64,000 nt of DNA. Source: Novipirellula artificiosorum. Its GTDB lineage: Bacteria > Planctomycetota > Planctomycetia > Pirellulales > Pirellulaceae. The translations under genes were made by a program, and so were the position numbers. The notes beneath the pieces are model-generated. The model had not been told where the DNA came from. It did no database searches and saw only the letters and a list, made by a program, of their open reading frames with translations. The DNA lies in assembly GCF_007860135.1 (NCBI RefSeq), contig NZ_SJPV01000003.1:90598-154597 (forward strand). Direction: 5' to 3'. Of the stretch, positions 1-9,030 are shown piece by piece (positions within the stretch are counted from its first letter, which is position 1; each line of letters opens with the position of its first letter).

Positions 1-271
1 AGGAGGTTTTCGAGGCATCTCTCCGGTGTCCCATCATTGCTGGCAGGAGCTATTTTTACTTGTTATAGTGCAGTTGCCGGGAGAAACGGAGTGGAGCTCT
101 GCAGAGGTGCAACTTGACAAGGGATATCCCGGTCGACGGTGCGCCAAGGGTGCTACCGGTTCCCTGCGGACGACCGTCCGTCGGGGACTCTTTTCTAAGA
201 GATCATTGGACACCGGAGCCATACCTCCAAAAAACCTCGAGTCTGGGTTCCGCGCGCTTCCGTCGGATGAG
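1..271. repeat. 271-bp dispersed repeat, copy 1
   Basis: This stretch matches 34120-34390 in the same orientation with no gaps and about 11 substitutions over 271 bases by eye (about 96% identity). It begins at the window edge, so it may extend further left. Both copies can be read in several frames, but the substitutions do not obviously favour synonymous positions and no known domain appears, so I treat it as a non-coding or dead mobile repeat. The homology stops abruptly after the shared gatgag at 266-271, about 95 bases before the next gene. Confidence 0.85.
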
Positions 272-365
272 CCCAAAAAAGGGGCCTTCTATCGCATGCG
301 AGGTCGAAAACCGTCATAATCACAGAACCAGTCGTCAAGGTGATCCCTAATTCCCAGAGCGAAAG

Positions 366-2168
366 ATGGTTGTTCCACCACCCAGGGAAGTCGTTTTTGA
401 GGCGTCGCAGAACCGGCATCGGACGCGGAATGCTGGGGTTGTCGTTCCGAAGCACAGCGTCAAACGTGCCGAGTTGGGGTTGGAAGCGAATCGGAACGGG
501 TCGGGTCGCAACGGGGCGGGTCGGGACGAGGACGGGCAATCGCGACGCCGCTGGGCGGGCGACGTCCACATCCTCACAGAGGCTCAGTCCGACACGAGCG
601 ATGCTGCCAAGGTGGGGGATGAGGAGGTGCCGTTGGCGAATCATCGCCGGAGCTTCTATGACACTCCCGCTTGGCTTGTCAGCACCGTCTTCCACCTGTT
701 TCTACTCTTGATCCTTGCTTTGGTCACGCCGCTGCGAAACGAACCGGGCACGCTACTGCTTTCCGCTGCTCAGACGCAACCACGCGATGCACCGGCACTG
801 GCCGAATTTGCGATCGAATCGATCGCGATTGATGCGTTCCCCGAGATGGAAGAAATCGAGTCCGACGTGGATATGGAGCCGTCGGTCCGCGACATTGTTG
901 TGGAGAATCCGGTCGAGACAACACCGACACCGCTCCAAGTCGACGATCTGTTTTCGGCATACACGATCAGGTCGGGGGCCACCGTGATCCCCAACTTTGA
1001 AGCGCCAGGCAGCAAAGGGGACGTCGGCAGCATCCGAGACGGCATGTTTAGCGGACGCACTGGGGCGATGAAACAGCGACTGCTCGAATCGGCCGGCGGG
1101 ACCGAGTTGACCGAGCAGGCGGTCGCGCTCGGGTTGGCTTGGTTAAAACGACAACAGCATTACGATGGCAGTTGGAGTTTGATGGGGCCCTATCGCGATG
1201 GCGGTCGAGTGGACAGCAAGACAGCCGCAACGGCGATGGCGATGTTAGCGTTCATGGGCGCCGGAAACACTCACCGCGAAGGCCCGTACAGCGAAGAATT
1301 ATTGCGAGCGGTAAAGTGGCTGATCAGCCAGCAGGACAGCACGGGTTGGATGGCGAACAATTCTCAGCACAATCATAAGATGTATGCCCAGGCCCAAGCG
1401 ACAATCGCCTTGTGCGAACTCTATGGCATGACCGGTGAATCGTGGCTTCGTCCGCGTGCTCAGTTGGCATGTGACTTTGCCTCGCTCGCTCAGTCGCCTC
1501 CCGGAGGTTGGCGATACGAGCCACACTACGATAGCGATACTTCGGTGACGGGGTGGTTTGTGATGGGGCTGCAGAGTGGAATAGCGGCGGGATTAGAAGT
1601 CGACCCCCTGGTCTTCGATCGGGTCGACCAGTACCTGAATTCGGTCGAAGCGTCTTACGGCGCGGCGTACGCGTACCAGCGAGGCGATCCTCAATCGCGA
1701 GCCATGTCCGCCGAGGGGTTGCTGTGTCGACAATACTTGGGGTGGAAACCGAACTCGGGCCCGATGACCAAGGGGCTGCAATCGTTGGTGATGAACGAAC
1801 CCATCGATTTGGACCGCCGTGATGTCTATTATTGGTACTACGCGACCCAGGCCATTCACCACTTCGGAGGACCACTCTGGGAACAATGGAATGATCGGAT
1901 GCGGGTGGTGCTGCCTGCGTCGCAGCAACGGCAGGCGCCCGAAGCAGGAAGTTGGTCGCCGCAGGGCGACGCCTGGGGCCACAGTGGCGGTCGCTTGTAC
2001 ACAACTTGTCTCTCTCTGTACTGCTTAGAAGTCTATTACCGCCACATGCCGCTTTATCAGCCGCAGGAACAGGACGCGGCAAAGAACGAAGCAGTCGTGG
2101 AGCCACCTGAGTCAACCGAGGGTGACTCTTTGCAAGAGACCACAGACGGCGACGAACCGTTGTTCTGA
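366..2168 (+). CDS. Membrane-anchored prenyltransferase/squalene-oxidase repeat protein
   Basis: A protein of 600 residues. A basic, low-complexity N-terminus of about 100 residues precedes one membrane segment (about residues 101-123, PAWLVSTVFHLFLLLILAL). A proline/acidic linker follows, then an alpha-alpha toroid from about residue 250. Repeats such as LKRQQHYDGSWSL, LISQQDSTGW and SPPGGWRYEPH carry the W/G pattern of the prenyltransferase/squalene-oxidase superfamily. Planctomycetes encode many such tethered toroids, with no established substrate. I see no DxDD or other cyclase catalytic motif, so a binding or scaffold role is as likely as an enzyme. The start is uncertain: the next in-frame ATG lies beyond the membrane segment. 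The gene stands alone behind the repeat at 1-271. Confidence 0.8.
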   Translation: MVVPPPREVVFEASQNRHRTRNAGVVVPKHSVKRAELGLEANRNGSGRNGAGRDEDGQSRRRWAGDVHILTEAQSDTSDAAKVGDEEVPLANHRRSFYDTPAWLVSTVFHLFLLLILALVTPLRNEPGTLLLSAAQTQPRDAPALAEFAIESIAIDAFPEMEEIESDVDMEPSVRDIVVENPVETTPTPLQVDDLFSAYTIRSGATVIPNFEAPGSKGDVGSIRDGMFSGRTGAMKQRLLESAGGTELTEQAVALGLAWLKRQQHYDGSWSLMGPYRDGGRVDSKTAATAMAMLAFMGAGNTHREGPYSEELLRAVKWLISQQDSTGWMANNSQHNHKMYAQAQATIALCELYGMTGESWLRPRAQLACDFASLAQSPPGGWRYEPHYDSDTSVTGWFVMGLQSGIAAGLEVDPLVFDRVDQYLNSVEASYGAAYAYQRGDPQSRAMSAEGLLCRQYLGWKPNSGPMTKGLQSLVMNEPIDLDRRDVYYWYYATQAIHHFGGPLWEQWNDRMRVVLPASQQRQAPEAGSWSPQGDAWGHSGGRLYTTCLSLYCLEVYYRHMPLYQPQEQDAAKNEAVVEPPESTEGDSLQETTDGDEPLF

Positions 2169-2431
2169 CGGTGCACGTCCGATTACCTTTGGTGGACCGC
2201 CGAAACGGCGCTGCGACAGCTTGTTTCATTAAATTGAGCGGATTCACCCGCTTGCGACAGAGCAAAGCGGACGCATGACGACGCTCAGGTGCAAACAATA
2301 GCCAGGTTTTGCCCCTTTTTTTGCCGAAAAAACTGCTGAACGTGTCAAGGCTTCTTGATTGGTTGTCTACAATTAACGGGAATGCGGCGTTCAACACACT
2401 CTACTCAAACAAACGAACGGTTCAGAATACT

Positions 2432-2866
2432 ATGAATGCGAATCGCAACATTACCCGCATCGATAGAGAATCTTCGGGCGGTTACCTCGTACGGATTATG
2501 CGAAAGGGCAAGAAGACATCAAAGTTCTTTTCCGATTCCGAGAACGGCGGCAAGAAAAAGGCGTTGACTGCGGCCCGGGCGTTCCGGGACGGACAAGAGA
2601 AAAAGATGAAGGGATACACATCCAAAGAACTCTCCAAGATCATGCGTTCGAACAACACTTCAGGCGTTGTTGGTGTTCGGTTGGTAGAGGAAGTCGATAT
2701 GCGTTGGCCATCACAGCCCACCTATTTGTACTGGGTTGCTCAGTGGAGTCCGAAAAAGGGAGTCCGCAAGACGAAGCGTTTTTCCGTCGAGAAGTATGGT
2801 GATGAAGAAGCGTATCGGCTCGCTTGTCTTGCCAGGAAAAAGGGCGTTTCCGCAATGAAAGCGTAG
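2432..2866 (+). CDS. AP2/ERF-like small DNA-binding protein
   Basis: A 144-residue basic protein. The start is placed at the ATG giving MNANRNITRIDRES; the 41 codons upstream look untranslated. The second half has the AP2 pattern: NNTSGVVGV, then W and hydrophobic strands (YWVAQWSPKKG), then KRFSVEKYGDEEAYRLACLARKKG, matching the three strands plus helix of bacterial AP2 domains. The first half (ITRIDRESSGGYLVRIMRKG ... FFSD ... ALTAARAFRD) looks like a second, diverged copy. Bacterial AP2 domains are usually found in homing endonucleases and mobile elements. Here no nuclease domain is attached, so this may be a stand-alone DNA-binding protein or an element remnant. Confidence 0.7.
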   Translation: MNANRNITRIDRESSGGYLVRIMRKGKKTSKFFSDSENGGKKKALTAARAFRDGQEKKMKGYTSKELSKIMRSNNTSGVVGVRLVEEVDMRWPSQPTYLYWVAQWSPKKGVRKTKRFSVEKYGDEEAYRLACLARKKGVSAMKA

Positions 2867-2933
2867 AGCAGCGTCGCCGCAACCGGTTGAGTTGACGCTC
2901 GCCGACACCCTCTTCGCAGGTAGCAAGAGCCTC

Positions 2934-3224
2934 ATGATTCCGATCCATTGGAGCAACGAGACTTGCACATTCGATGTCCACGTCACGCCGAAGGCAAAAC
3001 GAGCTTCGATCGGAGGTATGCATGATGGGGCCCTGCGAGTCGCCGTGCTTCAACCGGCCGACAAGGGGAAAGCAAACAAGGCGGTAGCGGAATCGATCGC
3101 CTCGACACTGGGCATTGCGAAATCGCGGGTCGAGATCATCCGAGGCCACACGTCGCGTCGAAAGACGGTCTCGATTCATGACGTCAAGCGAATCGATCTG
3201 CAGCCGTTGATCGATCTGGGTTAG
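2934..3224 (+). CDS. DUF167 (YggU-like) family protein
   Basis: A 96-residue protein matching the DUF167/YggU family: VHVTPKAKRASIGG at the N-terminus, LRVAVLQPADKGKANKAVAE in the middle and SRVEIIRGHTSRRKTVSI near the end, which is the family's most conserved stretch. Length is normal. I chose the ATG at 2934 over a TTG at 2892 because family members begin just before this strand. Function is unknown; some homologues sit beside YggT-like membrane proteins, but not here. Confidence 0.85.
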   Translation: MIPIHWSNETCTFDVHVTPKAKRASIGGMHDGALRVAVLQPADKGKANKAVAESIASTLGIAKSRVEIIRGHTSRRKTVSIHDVKRIDLQPLIDLG

Positions 3225-3419
3225 AGCTTCTTGCGAGTGCCCGTACGAGTGTGGAACGCCTGCCCGACGGCGGACACGTCTCTCGAGTCGACGGGCAGCA
3301 AGAATTGCAAGGACGCGATGTTCAAAGGTTGGTGAGGTTCGGGTAAACTTCGGGTTGATGCCCATTCGATGGTGCATGGATATGCCCGACCTTTTTTGCC
3401 AAGCGAACGGACTACGCCT

Positions 3420-6400
3420 GTGTCGAACGACAATCCCTTTTCGCAGAATTATTCACCTTCGCCCCCTCGCTTTTCACAAACTCCGTCTTCCCCACCCCAT
3501 TCGCCAGGCAACCGCGTGTTCGTCGTGCTGGGGGTGATCGCCTTGGGGGTCATGTTGTTCTGTGGCGGCATCGGATTGGTCGTTTTTTTTGCGGCTCGCC
3601 AGATTGCCCAGCCGAGCTCAGGCATTGAACAACCCGAGCGTGTTGGCGGGTTCCAAGCCGATGCGGATCGGTTCAACCAAGTTCTCGCCCGATTGAGTAG
3701 TGACCCTGGCTTCAAGCCGACCACAACCGATCCAGAACTCGAGCGATTCCTCGAGCGGTCCATCGAAGATTCAACGGCGGGTGATGAGATTGCATTTAGT
3801 CGCGATCAGTTCATTGAAGCGGTGGCAAACAGCAAAGCGAGCGGAGGAAGCTTTGGCTTCCTGGATCGATTGACTCTGCGCACCTGGCTTGACGAATATC
3901 CGCCAGCTCCAGCCAGCCTGGATGATTTCACACGAGTCATCGACATCCGAATGGCCCCATCTGGCAATCTGGCAGAAGTCGATCTGCTTAGCTACAGCGA
4001 GGAAAGCCAAATCGATGCATTGGAGTGGTTCTTGGCGAAAGAGAACGACCAGTGGAGGCTTTACGATTGGCAACGAATGGCGTTCGGTCGACGAATGTCC
4101 GATGAGTATGCGTCCTATATAAAAGGCGAACCACCGATCGACGAAGGCTACGACCTGGCAATGGAGCTGCTCTCAGAAGCGGAAATTGCCTGGTATGAGG
4201 ACCGCCGCGAGGAAGCACGACGGTTGCTGCTTGAAGCCGAAAAGAAGCCGATGCTAGCAGCCGATCGATCGGTGGCTCGTTTGCGAACGGCACACACGTG
4301 GATGCGACTTGAAGAGTATGACGAGGCGATTCGGGTGATGAAGACCATCTCCGATCCCAATGGCATGTGGGGTGTATGGCCTTCGATGGCCGTCTGTTTG
4401 TGGAGCCTCGATCGGAACGAGGATGCGTTGGAAGCAGCACGCAACGCTGAAAAACAAGCTCCCGATCACCCGAATACTCGTTGGATCTTGTCGGAAGTCC
4501 TACGCGATCTCGACCGTGACGACGAGGCGGCGGGGTACGCAGTCAAGGCACTGCAGGTGTGTCCGCATGACCCAACGCTGATTCGCTCGGTTGTCGACCG
4601 CCTGCGTGTGGAAGATGTCCCGGTTTTGGTTGAATTGCAAGCGGTCGCGGGAAACAACGAGGATTGGGCATCGCTCCTTGATGCGGCGATTTACGACGAG
4701 CCATTTGCCAAAAAGTTGGCCGAAGAGATTTCAGCGCGAGACACGTTGCCGAAAGGATTGCATCAGCTGGCCCGAGGGGCGTTGGCGTGGGCCAACGAGG
4801 ATCACGATTTGGCTGCGACGCATTTTCTCGCAGCCGAACGGGCAGCCGAACGCGAGTCTCTCAAAAGCTTAGCAGCTGAAAACTATTTGAGCCTGCGGAT
4901 GCTCGAAGATCGCTACGACGAACTGTTCTCCGAATCCGACGACTTGAATGCTACGTTGAAGTCGCTGTTCCTACTTGCTTGCGAAGACGAGCTCTACTGC
5001 GACGAGGCATTACTGCTTCAGTCGCTGGAAAAACGATCGTCCGATCTGCCCATCGGCTGGGCGACGGGGTTAAAGGCTTGGGCCGAGTTCATGTTGGATC
5101 AACACGAAACGGCATTTGCCGATTTTGATGCATTTGATAAGTGGCTTGACGCGAATCCTGATTCGCTTTCGGAACAGGATCGTTGGGTCATCGACACCAC
5201 CGATTACTATTTGGCGTCATTGCTGCTGCGTCTTGGCCGGCCGATGGAAGTGATTCAGCGATGGCCTGAGAGCGTTGCCCGTCACGAACAGGTTGGCACT
5301 TCGTTGTTACAAACGGGTAATCGCGAGCAGATCGTTGCCTTCTTAAAGGACACGCAGCAAACGCCAAGCGAATCGGTCGAGTTGCAACGGTTGCGTCTAC
5401 AGGCTGCGGAGGCGTTTTTCGATGGTGATGCCCGTCGTGGTGATGAGTTGCAGCAGCAAGCAGTTGAGTTGAGTCGAAGTGTCTATAGCGACGATCAAAC
5501 TTATTGGGCTGACGAACTATTGCGGCAGCGAGCGATTGACTTGGTTTGGAGCCGGTTGATTCGGCAAGGTCAGACCGAGATCGCCGGAGCCAGCGAGATG
5601 ACCCCCGAGGATCGCGAAACCTTTATGCTCGCTGCGATTTCCGAATCCGTCGACCTGCGGGATGCAGAGCAGGTACAGGTATGGGCAAAGCAAGCGGAAA
5701 ACATGGGGATCGTATCCGGTGATTCCTACGCCAGCATTCAAGCACAGATCGGTGAGTTCGAGTTGGCGCGAGGGCACAGTGCGGCGAGTGCCGAGGCTTT
5801 CAAACGTGCGGTCGACCATACGGAAACCGATCGAACTTGGTATCGCCAACACCAAGTTGAGAACGTTATGGAAGCATTGCTGCTGTCCAAGCATGCCGAC
5901 CGAATCGAACAAGCCCGCAGTTGGTTGTCGACCCAGTCAAGCGAGAGCGACGGCGTTCCGCTTCGCGTTACGGTCGATTTGGCCGCAGGCGATTCCGAAA
6001 CGCTCGTTTCCGCATTGCAACAGGTTGATCCCGACGACGTTTCGAGCTGGTTGAGCCAGTCGCTCACACGCAAGCTCCTACTGCCGCAGCTCGACAAGGC
6101 GTGGGCGCTCGAACTGTTACAACAGCACCCTGTCACGATCTCGAGTGTCCCCTGTGCGGCGACCGGTGAATTGGTGATGGGGGAAGGAGGAGACATCACT
6201 CTCGCCGTTGTCCAGCGGTTGATTGGCGAAGCCTTGGGTGAACGGTTTGTTGCCAAATCGATACCGGTCAAGCCGCTCGAGCAGGACGATGCGGCGTGGA
6301 TGGTGACGTCCTCGACCGGGCAGCGGGTCTTAGTTCAGTGGTCGCACCCGAAATACGAGATTGGCGAGTTGCCACCGATGCTTGCCAGTTCGCTCAGCGA

Positions 6401-6884
6401 GCCGTTGCGGAGAATGACGATCTGCATTTTGGACGACCTTCCCTCCGCTCAAGAGCGATTGTTTCAGGTTGCTTCGCGAGCCGCCGGCGAGACTGCAATC
6501 CTTTTCTGTTGGGACAACCAGGATAGGAAATGGATAGGACCCGATCTTTCGCAGAAATTAAAATGGGACGATCGTGTTCCTGTCTCACCTTCGATGCCCA
6601 TTGTCACGTTGATCGAAACGCTCGAGACGGATGACGATGCCGATTTCGTTGACCTCGAAGAGTGGGACAAGCGATTGCAAGATTCCGGTGGTGAGCTCGA
6701 CATTTTCTTGACGCTTTCAGCAGGGCCCGTTGTCGAGCGGCTTCCAGGTGTGTTGGTGGGGGTCAATTCAGAAGAGTACGATTTGTTGGTTCGACCGCGA
6801 CGCGATAGTGTACTGGACCCCCTTGTCAAGAATGGGGTGGTTTACACAACTTACTCCAGCATGATCGAACACGACGGCCCCTAA
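3420..6884 (+). CDS. Large membrane-anchored TPR protein
   Basis: About 1154 residues from a GTG start (VSNDNPFSQNY); an ATG at 3369 would add 17 residues. A short Pro/Ser-rich cytoplasmic tail precedes one membrane helix at about residues 33-60 (VFVVLGVIALGVMLF). The rest is acidic and helical, with recognisable TPR-type repeats at about residues 250-395 (EEYDEAIRVMKTI, NEDALEAARNAEKQAPDHP, DDEAAGYAVKALQVCPHDP) and degenerate helical repeats to about residue 870. The last 250 residues are mixed alpha/beta and unassigned. It ends 13 bases before the AAA+ gene, so the three genes 3420-10509 are probably co-transcribed. As the largest partner with a tether, it could present clients or hold the ATPase at the membrane (inference). 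Confidence 0.8.
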   Translation: MSNDNPFSQNYSPSPPRFSQTPSSPPHSPGNRVFVVLGVIALGVMLFCGGIGLVVFFAARQIAQPSSGIEQPERVGGFQADADRFNQVLARLSSDPGFKPTTTDPELERFLERSIEDSTAGDEIAFSRDQFIEAVANSKASGGSFGFLDRLTLRTWLDEYPPAPASLDDFTRVIDIRMAPSGNLAEVDLLSYSEESQIDALEWFLAKENDQWRLYDWQRMAFGRRMSDEYASYIKGEPPIDEGYDLAMELLSEAEIAWYEDRREEARRLLLEAEKKPMLAADRSVARLRTAHTWMRLEEYDEAIRVMKTISDPNGMWGVWPSMAVCLWSLDRNEDALEAARNAEKQAPDHPNTRWILSEVLRDLDRDDEAAGYAVKALQVCPHDPTLIRSVVDRLRVEDVPVLVELQAVAGNNEDWASLLDAAIYDEPFAKKLAEEISARDTLPKGLHQLARGALAWANEDHDLAATHFLAAERAAERESLKSLAAENYLSLRMLEDRYDELFSESDDLNATLKSLFLLACEDELYCDEALLLQSLEKRSSDLPIGWATGLKAWAEFMLDQHETAFADFDAFDKWLDANPDSLSEQDRWVIDTTDYYLASLLLRLGRPMEVIQRWPESVARHEQVGTSLLQTGNREQIVAFLKDTQQTPSESVELQRLRLQAAEAFFDGDARRGDELQQQAVELSRSVYSDDQTYWADELLRQRAIDLVWSRLIRQGQTEIAGASEMTPEDRETFMLAAISESVDLRDAEQVQVWAKQAENMGIVSGDSYASIQAQIGEFELARGHSAASAEAFKRAVDHTETDRTWYRQHQVENVMEALLLSKHADRIEQARSWLSTQSSESDGVPLRVTVDLAAGDSETLVSALQQVDPDDVSSWLSQSLTRKLLLPQLDKAWALELLQQHPVTISSVPCAATGELVMGEGGDITLAVVQRLIGEALGERFVAKSIPVKPLEQDDAAWMVTSSTGQRVLVQWSHPKYEIGELPPMLASSLSEPLRRMTICILDDLPSAQERLFQVASRAAGETAILFCWDNQDRKWIGPDLSQKLKWDDRVPVSPSMPIVTLIETLETDDDADFVDLEEWDKRLQDSGGELDIFLTLSAGPVVERLPGVLVGVNSEEYDLLVRPRRDSVLDPLVKNGVVYTTYSSMIEHDGP

Positions 6885-6897
6885 TCGCGAACTGCCA

Positions 6898-9027
6898 TTG
6901 AGTACGAATGGCAACAAAGGTGAACTTGTCTTGGCTTCAAACGAATCGTTTTGGCTCCCCACGCCTCGCAAAGAGATCCTGCCGACGATTTTGTCGGCGC
7001 TGCGAGAACGATTCGTGTTTTGCGACGAAATTGCAGACCTGCTGTCGGCCGCATTCTACGAACCGTGCAACGTCTTGCTGTGGGGGCCCGGGGGGCATGG
7101 CAAATCGGAGATGGCCGTCACCGCCCTCAAGGCGTTGGGACTGGAAGACCAAGAGATCTTCATTCAATCATTTGGTGAGGGGATGAGTGAAGACCGCTTG
7201 TGGGGCGGTCCCGACATGGCGTCGCTGGACACCTGCGTGCGCTATGACACGACGCGATCATTCCTGGCATCTCAGTACAAAGTGGTCATTTTTGAAGAGC
7301 TGTTTGATGCACCGGCCCAAGCCCTGCTGCCGCTGAAGGACGTACTCACCCGACGCGTGTTCATGAACGGTCCCGAACGGGTTGAGATGGCGGCAAAAGT
7401 CGTGATCGCGTGCACCAACAAGGATCCGCGGGAATTTGCCGAAGACAGCGATGCCGTTGCTGCCTTGATGGAACGGTTTTTGTTGCAAAAGGAAGTCCGC
7501 TGGCCGAGTTACCAAGCGAAGCACTACCGGGAACTGTTCGCAAAGATCCGCCCCGATAGCAGTCGGGGCGGCAAGCAGTTGCAAACCATGTTGTCCAAAG
7601 TCATCGCAGGCTTGAATGAGGACAAGACGTTTGTGATGTCGCCGCGAATGGCCATTCAATCGCTCGAAGTGGTCAGCAACGCGGCTCGAATTCATGGAGA
7701 CGATACGGTGACGGCGGAATCGTTTCAAAGCATTCGATTCGTCCAAGGCATGCAGTCGTATACCGCTGATTTGGCTCGACGGATTGAAAAACAATTGCCG
7801 GGTGGAACCTCTGCCGACGAATCCACAGCCGAGTCGATACAGATCAATTTGTCCGACCGTGATTTCTCGCATACCGATCACGGCCCACTTAAAACACCGC
7901 GTGGTGAGATCCCTGGCGTGGTGTCCGAGGCCTTGGCGTCCAGATTTGTGCACTGTGACGAGATCATTCAAGTGCTGACCCACGCATTCTTCCAGCCCTG
8001 CAATGTCCTGCTGTGGGGGCCCGGGGGCCATGGCAAGTCCGACATGGTCATGACGGCGCTGCGAGAATTGGGATATCGAGAAGAGGAAATCTTCCTGCAA
8101 TCCTTTGGGGAGGGAATGACCGAAGATCGCTTGTGGGGTGGACCGAATATTGCAAAACTTGATGTCTGCTTGGAATACGACACCGCCCGGTCCTTCCTAC
8201 CCTACGAAGTGGTCGTCTTGGAGGAGATCCTTGATGCGTCGAGCCAGGCCCTGTTGCCGCTAAAGGATGTTTTGACGCGGCGTGTGTTCATGAATGGCAA
8301 CCAAGCGGTACCGATGCGGTCTCAGGCGATCGTCGCATGCACGAACAAGGATCCGCGGCAATTTGCCAAGGACTCGGACGCGGTCAAAGCACTGCTGGAA
8401 CGGTTCCCGCTGCAACTCGAAGTCCGCTGGCCCTCGTACGAGCAAGCCGACTATGAAGCCTTGTTTAGCAAAACAAATCCCGATGCCGGACCCGATCGCA
8501 GGAAATTGAACCGAATCTATGCACACGTGATCGCGAATCTGAACGATGAGCGTGATTCGGGGTTCCATGTGTCGCCGCGAATCGCATTGGGCGGATTGCG
8601 ATTGGCAGCCAACAGTGTCGGGCGTCACGGACGCCGCAAAATGATTGTCGAAGACATTTTGACGATCCGCAATGTTCAGGGAATGGAATCGTATAATCAG
8701 GATGTCGAAGCCATGATCCGATCGGCGCTATTGGAAGGTGGAGTTGAGGTGCTATTAAGTGACATTGACGAACGAGCGAGTCGATTGCACGGGCGGATGC
8801 AGGAGATCAATGAAAAGTTCGACCTGGCAAAAGGTCTTGATGATGAAGCACGCGGCGATGTCAACGACGATGCAATCACCGCGATGGTCGACTTGATGAG
8901 TAGCATGGACTCGCTCAAGCACGAGCTGGACTATCTGCAGGTTTCGGATCCCGCACTGCTAAAATGGAAAAAACGAAGCGAGAAATTGGTCGACGAGTTG
9001 GCGGCGGAAGTCGAAGCGGGAAGTTAG
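6898..9027 (+). CDS. Tandem double MoxR-type AAA+ ATPase
   Basis: A protein of 709 residues with two MoxR-like AAA+ modules in one chain. Walker A is GPGGHGKS at residues 63-70 and again at 374-381. Walker B-like strands are VVIFEELFDA (about 128-137) and VVVLEEILDA (about 437-446). Sensor-1-like IACTNKDP and VACTNKDP follow, with arginine-bearing LMERF/LLERF segments. Both modules carry Glu-Glu where MoxR proteins usually have Asp-Glu. The halves are close relatives (shared WGPGGHGKS and LLPLKDVLTRRVFMNG), indicating internal duplication. A coiled C-terminal tail follows residue 600. The start is a TTG, needed to include the conserved N-terminal helix. MoxR ATPases usually work with a VWA protein, here 3 bases downstream. 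Confidence 0.88.
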   Translation: MSTNGNKGELVLASNESFWLPTPRKEILPTILSALRERFVFCDEIADLLSAAFYEPCNVLLWGPGGHGKSEMAVTALKALGLEDQEIFIQSFGEGMSEDRLWGGPDMASLDTCVRYDTTRSFLASQYKVVIFEELFDAPAQALLPLKDVLTRRVFMNGPERVEMAAKVVIACTNKDPREFAEDSDAVAALMERFLLQKEVRWPSYQAKHYRELFAKIRPDSSRGGKQLQTMLSKVIAGLNEDKTFVMSPRMAIQSLEVVSNAARIHGDDTVTAESFQSIRFVQGMQSYTADLARRIEKQLPGGTSADESTAESIQINLSDRDFSHTDHGPLKTPRGEIPGVVSEALASRFVHCDEIIQVLTHAFFQPCNVLLWGPGGHGKSDMVMTALRELGYREEEIFLQSFGEGMTEDRLWGGPNIAKLDVCLEYDTARSFLPYEVVVLEEILDASSQALLPLKDVLTRRVFMNGNQAVPMRSQAIVACTNKDPRQFAKDSDAVKALLERFPLQLEVRWPSYEQADYEALFSKTNPDAGPDRRKLNRIYAHVIANLNDERDSGFHVSPRIALGGLRLAANSVGRHGRRKMIVEDILTIRNVQGMESYNQDVEAMIRSALLEGGVEVLLSDIDERASRLHGRMQEINEKFDLAKGLDDEARGDVNDDAITAMVDLMSSMDSLKHELDYLQVSDPALLKWKKRSEKLVDELAAEVEAGS

Positions 9028-9030
9028 CCG

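Noticed and set aside
1324..2397. 357-residue Arg-rich minus-strand frame
   Set aside because: Antisense to the prenyltransferase-fold gene; composition is typical of a shadow frame.
7258..8100. 280-residue frame antisense to the double ATPase
   Set aside because: Overlaps both conserved Walker A regions on the other strand; product is featureless.
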